Below are positions 16,073-25,195 of a stretch of DNA of 64,000 bases, piece after piece. Position 1 is the stretch's first letter; each line of letters opens with the position of its first letter. The translations under genes and the position numbers were made by a program. The notes under the pieces were generated by a model, which saw nothing but the letters and a program-made list of their open reading frames with translations, was not told the origin of the DNA and made no database searches. The stretch is from Psychrobacillus sp. INOP01 (lineage in GTDB: Bacteria; Bacillota; Bacilli; Bacillales_A; Planococcaceae): assembly GCF_018140925.1 (NCBI RefSeq), contig NZ_CP073315.1, forward strand, positions 1,550,001 to 1,614,000. Direction: 5' to 3'.

Positions 16073-17211
16073 CTTACTTCCTCCTCTTTAGTCTGAATCC
16101 CAATTTCAAAAGCAGGTAGTGGATCTGTAAAGCTAGTCCAATCCTGTGCATACTCATGTTCTGTCAACAGGCAGTGGTTCAGGTCGGAGGTGATTTGTAG
16201 CTGGTCCATCTCTATTCCGATAAATACCAGTTCTGTCATCTTGATACCATACTCCATATCCCATACTCCAGCTCCCTCTATCCCTAGAGATGGCCCAGCC
16301 TGAGATAGCAGTATTGCAGTATCATCCCGAGTTGCTAGCCATAAAAATCCTTTAGTCCGTATCACTTCAACTGGCCAAGTCATAATCCAACTCATAAAGC
16401 GCTCTGGATGAAAAGGTCTCTGACTTCGATAGACAAAAGAGGCAATACCATACTCCTCGGTTTCAGGCACATGTTCTTCGTTTAACTCTTTAATCCACCC
16501 TGCTCCTTGACTGGACTTTTCAAAATCGAATAAGCCTGTATTCAACACTTCGTTTAAAGTAAGATTCGCGTTTACTGTTACTATGATTTTCGCATCTGGA
16601 TTTAAGCTTTTAAGGACAGCCTTCAACTCGCCAATTGTCTCTTCATCAACTAAATCTGCCTTATTCAAAACTAACACGTTGGCAAATTCAATCTGGTCAA
16701 TAAGTAAATCGGCTATTTCCCGTTCATCTTCCTTAGTAGCTGCTTCTTTGCGGTCCAGCAACCTTTCTCCAGAAGAAAAATTCTGCCAAAATCCATTAGC
16801 GTCTATAACTGTCACCATAGTGTCAAGTCTACAAAACTTTGATAAATCGATGCCCAGGCTATCATCAATGTAAGTAAATGTCTGAGCTACCGGAATAGGC
16901 TCACTGATCCCGGAGGACTCAATTACGATATAATCAATTTCTCCAAGTTGAGCCAACTTCTCCACTTCTACTACCAAATCTTCCCTAAGTGTGCAGCAAA
17001 TACATCCATTCTGCATTTCAACCAGCTTTTCCTCCGTACGTAAAAAACCACCCTGTTTTACCAAAGAAGCATCAACGTTCACTTCGCTCATATCATTTAC
17101 GATGACCGCCACTTTAAGCCCTTTGCGGTTTTGTAAAATATGATTCAGTAAAGTTGTCTTTCCTGAACCCAAATATCCACTTAATATTGTTACCGGTATT
17201 CTATTCTCCAT
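16069..17211 (-). CDS. zagA: zinc-starvation GTPase metallochaperone (COG0523/CobW, ZagA/YciC-like)
   Basis: G3E-family GTPase of 380 residues. It has Walker [10 protein letters not shown] at the N-terminus, the metal-binding motif [10 protein letters not shown] near residue 70, and the G4 motif NKAD near residue 180. A CobW C-terminal domain follows. In B. subtilis ZagA (YciC) delivers zinc to folate synthesis enzymes under zinc limitation. A Zur-like box lies about 40 bp upstream (17251-17271), and the operon partners rpmG and rpsN2 are zinc-sparing ribosomal proteins, which strongly supports the assignment over cobalt or nickel relatives. Confidence 0.92.
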   Translation of the reverse strand: MENRIPVTILSGYLGSGKTTLLNHILQNRKGLKVAVIVNDMSEVNVDASLVKQGGFLRTEEKLVEMQNGCICCTLREDLVVEVEKLAQLGEIDYIVIESSGISEPIPVAQTFTYIDDSLGIDLSKFCRLDTMVTVIDANGFWQNFSSGERLLDRKEAATKEDEREIADLLIDQIEFANVLVLNKADLVDEETIGELKAVLKSLNPDAKIIVTVNANLTLNEVLNTGLFDFEKSSQGAGWIKELNEEHVPETEEYGIASFVYRSQRPFHPERFMSWIMTWPVEVIRTKGFLWLATRDDTAILLSQAGPSLGIEGAGVWDMEYGIKMTELVFIGIEMDQLQITSDLNHCLLTEHEYAQDWTSFTDPLPAFEIGIQTKEEEVR

Positions 17212-17250
17212 TTTTTCCCCTAACCATTCAACACTTTTGTATCGAATTGT

Positions 17251-17271
17251 AAATAGTAATGATTACGATTT
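17251..17271 (-). promoter_or_regulatory. Zur box upstream of zagA-rpmG
   Basis: The minus strand reads AAATCGTAATCATTACTATT, nearly the full Bacillus Zur palindrome. It is placed about 40 bp before the zagA start. Confidence 0.82.
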
Positions 17272-17410
17272 AAATAATATATTGTTTCCAAATAAACTGC
17301 AAGTATTTTTTTCAAACTTTAGAGTGCTGATTAAAAGTAGTTAGTCGTGGTAACAGCAAGAAATCATGTAAAGTTATAAACAACAATGGAAGAGAAACGT
17401 CATTATATTA

Positions 17411-17450
17411 TAAAAGCCGTCTTCTGTTTAGTCAGAAAACGGCTTTATTT
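17411..17450 (-). terminator. terminator of the sugar operon
   Basis: AAAAGCCGT/ACGGCTTT stem with A/T tracts on both sides, 30 bp after the last gene of the sugar operon (minus strand). Confidence 0.85.
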
Positions 17451-17480
17451 ATTAGAATAATTTAATTTGATCCTTGTGCT

Positions 17481-18515
17481 TTATATCGTCACAACCGTAC
17501 TCGTTTCAGCTGCTTCTATAATAGCTAAAATAACTTTAAGCGAAGAGAGTGCATCTTCCCCTGTTACAAGCGGCTGTTGATCAAGAAGGATGCATTCGAT
17601 AAAGGCATCAATTACACCACTATTTGTTTGGTTGTTATTTGTTTGGATATTCTCTAGCTGGTATTGTACCTTCTCCCCGTCTTTTGTAATCACCTCTAAT
17701 TGATGCTGATCACTATGGTAAATCTTCAAAATGCCTTTTTCGCAATAGATGATTGTGCTATTATCTTCTTCTCCGTAATACGTCCAAGAGAACGAAGCAG
17801 TGCCTAACCGTCCTTTTTTCGTTTTTAAACTACATACAATATTATCACTTACTTCTATCGGTTCGTTATTTTCATTGACTTTGTCGAGTGCTCCTTGAAA
17901 GGCGCTTACATGCTCAATTTCATCATCTAGTAAGTAATGCAATAGATCAACCTTATGGACTCCTAAATCCCCAGCAACACCTAAACCAGAACGCTCCTTT
18001 TGAAAGAACCATGTGGAGTTTGATTTATTTATCCCCCACTGTTCTGGCCCCGAGTGACCAAACGTCGTCCTAAAAGTCAGCACTTTACCAAGTTCTTCGC
18101 TTTTAATAATTTCTTTGGCCTTTTGATGCGCGCGAGTAAATCGCTGATTATGATCTACCATTAATTTTTGCCCGGATTGCTTTTGGGCATCTACTATTTC
18201 TTTTGCATGTTCAATTGTAAGGGATATTGGTTTTTCGCACAAAACATGCTTGCCATTTAATAATGCTTTGGTAGAAAATAAATGATGATATTCATTCGAA
18301 GAACAATCACTAATTATTTTTATCGTAGGATCTGTTAATAATTCATCCACATTTTGCACTACTGTCCCACCAAACATGACTGCTAACGCCTCTGCACGCT
18401 CAGGATTTCGGTCATAAAAAACGATTTCGTCCACCAGCGGATTTGCTTTATATTCAGGTGCATGGCGTAGCTTGGTAATCGACCCACAACCAATAATTCC
18501 TACTTTTATCCCCAT
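17481..18515 (-). CDS. Gfo/Idh/MocA family sugar oxidoreductase
   Basis: NAD(P)-dependent dehydrogenase of 344 residues acting on a sugar, inositol or sugar derivative. The N-terminal Rossmann motif is GIIGCGSITKLRHAP and the family's active-site motif CEKPISLT lies near residue 93. The C-terminal alpha/beta domain has a conserved DLGVHKVDLLHYL helix near residue 180. It is the last gene of a four-gene unit with an Rbs-type ABC transporter, and a TIM-barrel isomerase is divergent. The pair dehydrogenase plus isomerase/epimerase is typical for catabolism of inositols or unusual glycosides; the exact substrate is not visible. It lies 9 bp after the permease gene. Confidence 0.9.
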   Translation of the reverse strand: MGIKVGIIGCGSITKLRHAPEYKANPLVDEIVFYDRNPERAEALAVMFGGTVVQNVDELLTDPTIKIISDCSSNEYHHLFSTKALLNGKHVLCEKPISLTIEHAKEIVDAQKQSGQKLMVDHNQRFTRAHQKAKEIIKSEELGKVLTFRTTFGHSGPEQWGINKSNSTWFFQKERSGLGVAGDLGVHKVDLLHYLLDDEIEHVSAFQGALDKVNENNEPIEVSDNIVCSLKTKKGRLGTASFSWTYYGEEDNSTIIYCEKGILKIYHSDQHQLEVITKDGEKVQYQLENIQTNNNQTNSGVIDAFIECILLDQQPLVTGEDALSSLKVILAIIEAAETSTVVTI

Positions 18516-18524
18516 ATGACACTC

Positions 18525-19499
18525 CTACTCTCTCTTTTGGAATACTACTGCAATTATTATGATTAAACCCTTTACAAAGCCTTGTAAGTACGGGGAAACG
18601 TTCATTAAATTCATCATATTATTCAAAATACCTAAGATAAGCACTCCGAAAAGTGTACCAATAATCTTACCACGACCACCTGTCATTCTTGTACCACCTA
18701 TTATAACGGCAGCAATCGCATCTAATTCATATTGAACTCCTGAACTTGAAGATGAAATAGAATTTAAGCGTGATGTTTCAATTATCGCTGCTACACTTAC
18801 TAGTAATCCTGCCAAACTATACACAGCAATTTTAATACGGTCTACTCGAATTGCTGAGAGCATTGCTGCTTTTTCGTTACTTCCAAGTGCATACACGTAT
18901 CTTCCAAAACGTGTCTTGTGCATCAAAATATAAACCAATGCAGTCATAGCAAAGAAAATAATAACTGGATAATCAAAAATCCATAAATCACTATTTGCGA
19001 TAGCAGTAAACCCACTCACTTCCCCTGAAACACTTCCACCTTCTGCAATATACAACGCAATAGAACGGGCGGCCGCCATCATTCCTAATGTAGCGATAAA
19101 CGAAGCAATCCTACCTTTTGCAACCATTAATCCGTTCAGAAATCCTGCAAAGGAACCAACGACTAATGCAGTAAAAATCCCAACAAGTATACTACCTGAC
19201 GCATTTAACGCTAAAACTGTAATGACACCTACTAGCGCAAGCACTGATCCGACCGATAAGTCGATCCCTCCTGACAGCATAACGACTGTCATACCTAATG
19301 CTACTATTCCGATAATAGAAACTTGCATTAGTATATTGAGCTGGTTATTAATATCTAAAAATCTTGGATTCATAACAGATGATGCGATAAAAATAATAAT
19401 GAAAGCAATAATAACGCTATATTCGGACCACAGCCATGTGAGACGACTTTTTGCATTTGAAACTTGCGGACTATATTCTTTTACATTTGTATTAGCCAA
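18525..19499 (-). CDS. RbsC-like sugar ABC transporter permease
   Basis: Integral membrane permease with 8-10 helices, including the BPD_transp_2 signature GIDLSVGSVLALVGV and ALGSNEKAAMLSAIRVDRIK. The frame is open to an ATG at 19532 that overlaps the ATPase gene by 41 bp. A TTG at 19499, with GGGAGG 9 nt upstream, gives 324 residues, closer to the family norm and with an 8-bp overlap, so I used it. It forms the channel for the sugar delivered by the lipoprotein encoded upstream. Confidence 0.9.
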   Translation of the reverse strand: MANTNVKEYSPQVSNAKSRLTWLWSEYSVIIAFIIIFIASSVMNPRFLDINNQLNILMQVSIIGIVALGMTVVMLSGGIDLSVGSVLALVGVITVLALNASGSILVGIFTALVVGSFAGFLNGLMVAKGRIASFIATLGMMAAARSIALYIAEGGSVSGEVSGFTAIANSDLWIFDYPVIIFFAMTALVYILMHKTRFGRYVYALGSNEKAAMLSAIRVDRIKIAVYSLAGLLVSVAAIIETSRLNSISSSSSGVQYELDAIAAVIIGGTRMTGGRGKIIGTLFGVLILGILNNMMNLMNVSPYLQGFVKGLIIIIAVVFQKRE

Positions 19500-21006
19500 T
19501 ATTAGCGGCCTCCCTTTTCGAGCCGGTTGCATAATGCATAATTTCTTCTTCCGTTACTTCTTCTCCGTTAAATCTTGCTGTAATTTCCCCTTGGTACATC
19601 ACATTAATCGTGTGACAAATTCTCATTACCTCTGGTGCCTCTGATGACAAAATAATCACCGATTTCCCTTGTTCGGCTAGTGCCACAATTTGCTGATAAA
19701 TCTCTTGCTTCGCTCCAACATCGATTCCCTGTGTCGGGTTATCAAAGATTAGTATATCTGCCCCGACTTCAAGCCATTTGGCGATGATGACCTTTTGCTG
19801 ATTTCCACCACTGAGCTTATCGATTGTAATTCGTGGGTTGTGTACTTTGATGTTCAACAGTTCTTTATAATACTGAAACTTTTCTCTCTCGGCATTATCT
19901 TGAATAAATCCGGTTTTCTCAAAATTCCCTAGAGATGACAGACTCATATTATGGATCACACTTAAATCTTTTATGATCGCATTTTCTTTACGATCCTTTG
20001 GAACAAGACCTATTCCCGCTTCAACCGCTTTTCGAGGGTGATCTATTTTTATCAGCTGGTCATTGATTTTTATTTCACCAGTGTATTTTTTTCGATATCC
20101 AAATAAGCTTTCAAAAAGCTCTGTCCTACCGTCTCCTGCTAGGCCTGTAAAGCCTACTATTTCGCCTTTTTTCACTTTAAAATGAATGTTCTTAAACAAT
20201 CCTAAGCTTGTTAAATTGTTCACCTCTAACAATACTGGACCAAATGAATGTTCATGTACAAATCGATTTTGAGAAATCGATTTGCCAACCATAAGCTTAG
20301 TTATTGCTTCTAAGTCTTCTTGTTCGACATCTCCACTTTTAATCATTTCTCCGTCACGTAATACGGTATAACGGTCACATACTTCCTTGATTTCCTTTAG
20401 TTTGTGGGAAATATAAATAATTGAGATGCCTGATTTCTTTAAGTTCTTCATCAATTCAAATAATCGGTTCACTTCATGTTCTGCTAATGAGGTTGTTGGT
20501 TCATCCATAATAATTACGGTGGATTTATGAAGCAGTGCCTTAGATATTTCTATCAGCTGTTTGTAGGAGGTTGCTAAATTTCTTACGTATTCCTTCGGGT
20601 CTATGTCCACTCCGAGCTTAGCTAAGATTTCATGTGTTTGCTTGCACATCTCCTCTACCTTTAAAAACCCCACCTTGTTTCGAAGTTCGGAACCTAAAAA
20701 CATATTTTCATAGACTTTGAGATCAGTGACCATATTAAGTTCCTGATGGATAAAGCTAATCCCTTGCTCCTGCGATACTCTAGGATTGGTCATCTTAACC
20801 TCTTTATCGTTTATGTAAATCGAGCCATTATCAGGCTGATGAACTCCCCCTAGAATATTCATCAAAGTGGATTTTCCGGCACCATTTTCCCCTAACAATG
20901 CATGAATCTCCCCTTTTTCAATCTGAAGAGTCACGTTTTTTAAAACAGGTACACCATTAAATGATTTCTTCATGTTCCTCATTGTTATATAAGGATTATT
21001 AGTCAT
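19492..21006 (-). CDS. RbsA-like sugar ABC transporter ATPase (two NBDs)
   Basis: Fused double ATPase of 504 residues. The first domain has Walker A GENGAGKST and Walker B VIIMDEPTTSL. The second has the altered P-loop GLAGDGRTEL, the signature LSGGNQQKV and ILIFDNPTQGIDVG. This is the CUT2 (ribose/galactose/inositol) pattern. ATG 21006 follows AGGAGGG; the longer frame from 21084 lies in the untranslated leader. It powers uptake together with the permease and binding protein in the same operon. Confidence 0.93.
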   Translation of the reverse strand: MTNNPYITMRNMKKSFNGVPVLKNVTLQIEKGEIHALLGENGAGKSTLMNILGGVHQPDNGSIYINDKEVKMTNPRVSQEQGISFIHQELNMVTDLKVYENMFLGSELRNKVGFLKVEEMCKQTHEILAKLGVDIDPKEYVRNLATSYKQLIEISKALLHKSTVIIMDEPTTSLAEHEVNRLFELMKNLKKSGISIIYISHKLKEIKEVCDRYTVLRDGEMIKSGDVEQEDLEAITKLMVGKSISQNRFVHEHSFGPVLLEVNNLTSLGLFKNIHFKVKKGEIVGFTGLAGDGRTELFESLFGYRKKYTGEIKINDQLIKIDHPRKAVEAGIGLVPKDRKENAIIKDLSVIHNMSLSSLGNFEKTGFIQDNAEREKFQYYKELLNIKVHNPRITIDKLSGGNQQKVIIAKWLEVGADILIFDNPTQGIDVGAKQEIYQQIVALAEQGKSVIILSSEAPEVMRICHTINVMYQGEITARFNGEEVTEEEIMHYATGSKREAANIG

Positions 21007-21084
21007 GGTATTTATCCCTCCTAATATAGGAAAAGAGGAAATACAACAACTGTTTACACAACTATTGTATTTCCTAATATTCAT

Positions 21085-22053
21085 TTAGAATTTAGATTCC
21101 GGATCATAGAACTCATCCACGTTTTCTTTTGTTACTTGAGTAGCTTCTTTTACAACCATAGATTCTTTTGGTTCATTTCCTTTTGCAATATCCGCCGCAA
21201 TTTTCACTGCATCCTCTACCATCGTTGGTGAGTAAAGGAATGTAGCTGACATAAAACCGTCTGCTTTAATATCTTCAAATACCGCTTTACCGCCACCAGC
21301 ACCTGTTACAAATTGAATGTCTGTACGTTTAGCTTCTTTAATAGCTTGTATGACACCAAGTGCCATTCCATCATCCTGTGTAAATACCGCATCTATTTGC
21401 GGATGTGCTTGTAAAATGTTTTCCATCACTTCTAGCGATTTTTCAGTAGAAAAATCACCACTCTGTGAAGCAATTATTTCCATTCCTTCTGCACTTTCCA
21501 TCGCTTCTTTAAATCCTGACCCGCGTTGCTCTGTAACTGAACTCGGTGGTCCAGAGATTTCCACAACTTTTCCTTTTCCATTTAACTTTTCCACAAAATA
21601 TTTACCAGCATTTACTCCAATACCTTCATTATCCCCTTTGACAACAACAGTAGCGGCATCATTTTCAAGCTCACGATCCACTATTACTAAAGGAATTCCT
21701 GCATCTTTAATCTTTTGTCCTACAGGTGAAAGTGCTGCAGACTCAATTGGAAGCATGACAATAACATCCACACCCTGTGCGATTAAATCATCTACATCGT
21801 TTGCTTGTTTATTTGGGTCAGCAGCATTTGTCATCACATATTCAATGCCATCACTTTCTTTAAGTGCTTTCGCTTGCTTTTCAGCACTATCAATTAGTGC
21901 TCCCATCCATCCATGTGTTGCTGAAGGTAAAGAAATACCGATTTTAAGAGTATCGTCTTCTTTTCCATTTGCAGAATTCGTATTATCACTACATGCCGCC
22001 AAACTGAAAACTGTTACTAAAGATAAACATATGATTAGAAACTTCTTCAACAC
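21085..22053 (-). CDS. sugar-binding lipoprotein of CUT2 ABC transporter
   Basis: Type-1 periplasmic-binding-protein homologue, 322 residues. The signal peptide ends in the lipobox SLAAC (Cys21), so it is lipid-anchored outside the membrane. The body shows RbsB-like elements: GISLPSATHGWMGALIDSAEK, DDLIAQGVDVIVMLPIES, and DAVFTQDDGMALG. It is the first gene of the transporter-dehydrogenase operon. A perfect 14-bp LacI-type operator lies 35 bp upstream (22088-22101), directly indicating sugar control. Confidence 0.93.
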   Translation of the reverse strand: MLKKFLIICLSLVTVFSLAACSDNTNSANGKEDDTLKIGISLPSATHGWMGALIDSAEKQAKALKESDGIEYVMTNAADPNKQANDVDDLIAQGVDVIVMLPIESAALSPVGQKIKDAGIPLVIVDRELENDAATVVVKGDNEGIGVNAGKYFVEKLNGKGKVVEISGPPSSVTEQRGSGFKEAMESAEGMEIIASQSGDFSTEKSLEVMENILQAHPQIDAVFTQDDGMALGVIQAIKEAKRTDIQFVTGAGGGKAVFEDIKADGFMSATFLYSPTMVEDAVKIAADIAKGNEPKESMVVKEATQVTKENVDEFYDPESKF

Positions 22054-22087
22054 TATTCCCCCTTTGTTTTTATAAAAAGCTCCCCTT

Positions 22088-22101
22088 TGTAATCGATTAC
22101 A
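22088..22101. promoter_or_regulatory. LacI/CcpA-type operator before binding-protein gene
   Basis: Perfect palindrome TGTAATCGATTACA. It matches both the cre consensus and the sites near the local LacI gene, and sits in the leader or promoter of the transporter operon. Confidence 0.78.
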
Positions 22102-22172
22102 TGTGAAACTAAGGGCAACGCTCTATTATTAATCCCATTTAATAACAGAGCGCCAACCTTAGTTGTATATTC

Positions 22173-23156
22173 TCACGTAGACTCTCGAAGAACTAGTTCA
22201 TGGTTCAATATGACACTATCCACATCATTTCCTCTGATCTTATCGATTAACATTTCCCCTGCCACAGTACCCATCTTATACATAGGCTGAGCAATCGTCG
22301 TGAGCGTTGGATTTGTCATATTAGAAAAATCTATTTTGTCAAAACCAACTACTGCTACATCATTTGGTACATGCAATCCAGATGCATTTATTTCTTTGAG
22401 TGCTCCGATTGCCAAAAGGTCAGATACTGCAAATATTGCTGTCGGGCGATCCTGTATCGCTAATATCTTTTTCATAGCTTGTTGTCCATGTTCAAATCCT
22501 AGTTGTTTTGTATAAATAGTATATTCGCTGTTGAAAGGTATACCATGCTCTTCTAATGCTCGTTGATACCCCATCTCCCTCTGTCTTGCATATAAAAACT
22601 TTTCATCCGAATTCATAAGAGCAATTTTTTTATGACCAATTTGTATCAAATGCTTGACTGCCCTATACGAAGCTTCTTCATTATCTATCGACACGTAAGG
22701 AATCCCACTATCGAGGTTATACTCACTACATTGAATGATGGAATACTTTTCTGCTAGCTCTTTTAATGTTTCAATATTAACTGCTGGATCCATTGAAATA
22801 ATTCCATCGGCCATCTTTTTCCTAACAAGGTCAAAGTAAATATTTTCTTTTTCTGGATTCGAATCAGTTTCACATAACAGGATATTGTAATTCTGACTAA
22901 GTGCAACGTGTTCAATTCCTTTAATAATTTCTAAATAGAAAGGGTTGGAAATGCTCGGAATTAATATTAAAAAAATTCTACTTTCTGAATTTCTTAAATT
23001 CCGTCCTAACATACTAGGCTCATAATTTAAATTTTTTATAGCCTCTTCAACCTTAATTCGGGTTTTCGACGATACTGTATTTTGTCCATTAAGTACCCTT
23101 GATACTGTGGCTACAGATACCCCTGCTTGTTTAGCCACTTGCTGTATGTTTGTCAT
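22173..23156 (-). CDS. LacI family repressor of the sugar cassette
   Basis: LacI/GalR regulator of 327 residues. The N-terminal HTH and hinge (NIQQVAKQAGVSVATVSRVL, then NYEPSMLGRNLR) is followed by a periplasmic-binding-protein-like effector domain with the usual DGIISMDPA and AVVGFDKIDFSN segments. It lies between the transporter operon and the divergent isomerase. Operators of the same sequence type stand on both sides (22088, 23198, 23306), so it probably represses both units and itself. The effector is presumably the transported sugar or its first metabolite. Confidence 0.93.
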   Translation of the reverse strand: MTNIQQVAKQAGVSVATVSRVLNGQNTVSSKTRIKVEEAIKNLNYEPSMLGRNLRNSESRIFLILIPSISNPFYLEIIKGIEHVALSQNYNILLCETDSNPEKENIYFDLVRKKMADGIISMDPAVNIETLKELAEKYSIIQCSEYNLDSGIPYVSIDNEEASYRAVKHLIQIGHKKIALMNSDEKFLYARQREMGYQRALEEHGIPFNSEYTIYTKQLGFEHGQQAMKKILAIQDRPTAIFAVSDLLAIGALKEINASGLHVPNDVAVVGFDKIDFSNMTNPTLTTIAQPMYKMGTVAGEMLIDKIRGNDVDSVILNHELVLREST

Positions 23157-23197
23157 CTTAGTAGTCTCACTTTCTCTGATTTCATTGTAAGATAAAA

Positions 23198-23211
23198 TGA
23201 AATCGTTTACA
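23198..23211. promoter_or_regulatory. LacI-type operator in lacI/isomerase intergenic region
   Basis: TGAAATCGTTTACA, about 42 bp upstream of the repressor start. It fits TGWAANCGNTNWCA and suggests autoregulation. Confidence 0.72.
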
Positions 23212-23305
23212 TTTCCATATTATTATATTCCGAATTATGCGTCAATATATATTTTTCATTTAAAAAAACTATTGATTTACTTGAACAATTTATATAAGGT
23301 AATAA

Positions 23306-23319
23306 TGTAACGGTTTACA
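23306..23319. promoter_or_regulatory. LacI-type operator before isomerase gene
   Basis: TGTAACGGTTTACA, 38 bp upstream of the isomerase start. It differs from the perfect palindrome at 22088 mainly at the centre. Confidence 0.7.
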
Positions 23320-23356
23320 TTACAGTATATTCTGATAAATATAGGAGGTTGTTTCA

Positions 23357-24325
23357 TTGAAATTAGGTGTTTTTACGGTACTCTTCTCCGATAAAAGTTT
23401 TGAAGATATGTTAAGATATGTTTCTTCTAAAGGTATAGAAGCAATTGAACTAGGTACTGGTGGTTATCCTGGCGATTCTCACTGTAAAGTGGATGAATTG
23501 TTAAATGACGCTACGAAATTGCAAAGCTTTAAGCAAAAGATCAGTGAATATGGATTAACCATCAGCGCACTAAGCTGCCATGCAAATCCACTGCATCCAC
23601 AGAAAAAAATTGCAGAGCCTGCTGATGAATTATTTATAAAAACAATGCACCTTGCATCAAAACTGGGTGTGCCCGTAGTAAATACATTTTCGGGATGCCC
23701 AGGAGATCATGAAAATGCCCTTTATCCTAACTGGCCAGTAGCTCCTTGGCCAAATGATTTCCAAGAAGTATTAAAATGGCAATGGGAAGAAAAACTGATA
23801 CCATACTGGAAAGAAAAAAATGATTTAGCACAATCCCTTAACGTTAAGATCGGATTGGAACTACACGGAGGATTCTCCGTACATACACCTGCTACACTAT
23901 TGCGATTAAGAGAAGCCTGTGGTCCGATGATTGGCGCTAACCTTGACCCTAGCCATATGTGGTGGCAAGGTATTGACCCAATTGAAGCCATTAAAATACT
24001 TGGACGGGAGAATGCCATCCATCATTTTCATGCAAAGGATACAATTATCGATCAGCAAAATATGAACCGAAACGGACTTACGGATATGACCGACTACACC
24101 AATATGCGTGACCGCGCATGGTATTTTAGATCCGTTGGTTTTGGACACGATCAAAAAACATGGGCAGACATCATTAGTACTCTACGATTATATGGGTATG
24201 ATTATGTAGTAAGTATCGAACATGAGGATGGATTAATGTCGATCGAAGAGGGATTCACAAAAGCAGTCGAAAACTTAAAACCCATTATTGTGAAAGATTC
24301 TATCAGTCAGATGTGGTGGACGTAA
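23357..24325 (+). CDS. sugar phosphate isomerase/epimerase-like TIM-barrel protein
   Basis: Xylose-isomerase-like (AP_endonuc_2) TIM barrel of 322 residues that interconverts keto and aldo sugars or epimers using a divalent metal. Likely metal ligands are the Glu in KIGLELHGG, the Asp and His in NLDPSHM, the His in HHFHAKD, and the Glu in VVSIEHEDG. AGGAGG lies before the start (the codon is TTG or a nearby equivalent in ATTG-AAA). It is divergent from the LacI repressor with two operators in between. Together with the Gfo/Idh/MocA dehydrogenase it probably processes the imported sugar; the substrate is unknown. Confidence 0.88.
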   Translation: MKLGVFTVLFSDKSFEDMLRYVSSKGIEAIELGTGGYPGDSHCKVDELLNDATKLQSFKQKISEYGLTISALSCHANPLHPQKKIAEPADELFIKTMHLASKLGVPVVNTFSGCPGDHENALYPNWPVAPWPNDFQEVLKWQWEEKLIPYWKEKNDLAQSLNVKIGLELHGGFSVHTPATLLRLREACGPMIGANLDPSHMWWQGIDPIEAIKILGRENAIHHFHAKDTIIDQQNMNRNGLTDMTDYTNMRDRAWYFRSVGFGHDQKTWADIISTLRLYGYDYVVSIEHEDGLMSIEEGFTKAVENLKPIIVKDSISQMWWT

Positions 24326-24463
24326 TAGTCATAAACGGGAACCGGGCTCTACACAATTCTAATTTCAATAAGGACCCGGCACCTTATAATATGTTCCCTG
24401 TATAAGGATATAAAACAACTCAGACACTATAACGAATTGCTTTAAATTGTGTCTCACATAGAT

Positions 24464-24737
24464 ATGAAAAACCGGGCAAAAAAGATGCCCGATTCTTTAA
24501 TTTCAAGACCTGTTTCTATCTTTTTCGAAGAGGCTTTAAACAGACTTGTTGCTATACTACTACCGTTTTTTTGGGGGAGATGCTGGTCGTGACTAACGTC
24601 ACGACCAGCATATTCCGCATCGCTAGGCTAGCTTCGAAACATGAAAGTGCGTTGTAACGGAGATCACTAGTATTATTTATTCGTTTTAGTACCATAAACC
24701 CTGTGATCACGGGACATTTTTATATACTTTCTTATTC
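24464..24737. repeat. dispersed non-coding repeat, short copy
   Basis: About 270 bp sharing blocks with 29330-29990: GGGCAAAAA-AGATGC, CCTGTTTCTATC, a hairpin, GTAACGG-A-ATCA and a shared end ATTTTTATATACTTTCTTAT. The hairpin arms are 24580-24593 and 24598-24611 with loop TAAC. It lacks the middle segment of the long copy. No open frame. It fills the gap between the isomerase and the small membrane protein gene. Confidence 0.75.
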
Positions 24738-24748
24738 TAAAAAAAAAA

Positions 24749-24777
24749 AAACGATTTCTTATTTGAAATCGTTTTTA
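24749..24777 (-). terminator. terminator overlapping end of 68-aa gene
   Basis: AAACGATTTC/GAAATCGTTT stem with a long A-run (T-run on the minus strand). It terminates the small membrane protein gene, whose stop codon lies inside. Confidence 0.85.
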
Positions 24778-24965
24778 GAAGTTTTATCTGCTTTAATACC
24801 TTTTGCTAAATAAATAATTAATATCATTGTTCCTGAAACGGCAACGAGCATGCTGACCAAGAAACCTGTTATCCATAGCCCAAAATCCATTGTTAAGTCT
24901 GCAAACATAAAAATAGCGAGCATCACCGCACCTATAAACATCAACACTGTTCCAAGTATTTTCAA
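24759..24965 (-). CDS. small two-helix membrane protein, hypothetical
   Basis: A 68-residue protein with two hydrophobic helices (about residues 4-22 and 30-53) and a charged C-terminus (KGIKADKTSKNDFK). AGAGGAGGTTCCCC lies before the ATG, a strong ribosome binding site, and a terminator overlaps its end, so it is likely a real monocistronic gene. The family is not recognised; small proteins of this form are common in Bacillales. Confidence 0.65.
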   Translation of the reverse strand: MKILGTVLMFIGAVMLAIFMFADLTMDFGLWITGFLVSMLVAVSGTMILIIYLAKGIKADKTSKNDFK

Positions 24966-25195
24966 TGGGGAACCTCCTCTTGCTGTAACACGAATTTATC
25001 CTTCTCATCTTACCGAACCTAGTTATCATAAACAAACAGTATTACTTATCAACAATTCAACTCTATAAACGAAATCTCTAAAGCGATGTCTAATTTAACC
25101 TTAGTTTTAGAAAATATTGAGGATTTAGAGAAAAAATTTAAAGTTCATAAAGTGGGTACCAGTTTCTGAACTCTATCAGATCCTGGCACCCTTAA

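Noticed and set aside
16583..16873. Plus-strand frame of 96 codons
   Set aside because: Antisense shadow of zagA.
21317..22075. 252-codon plus-strand frame
   Set aside because: Antisense shadow of the sugar-binding lipoprotein; serine-rich composition typical of reverse reading.
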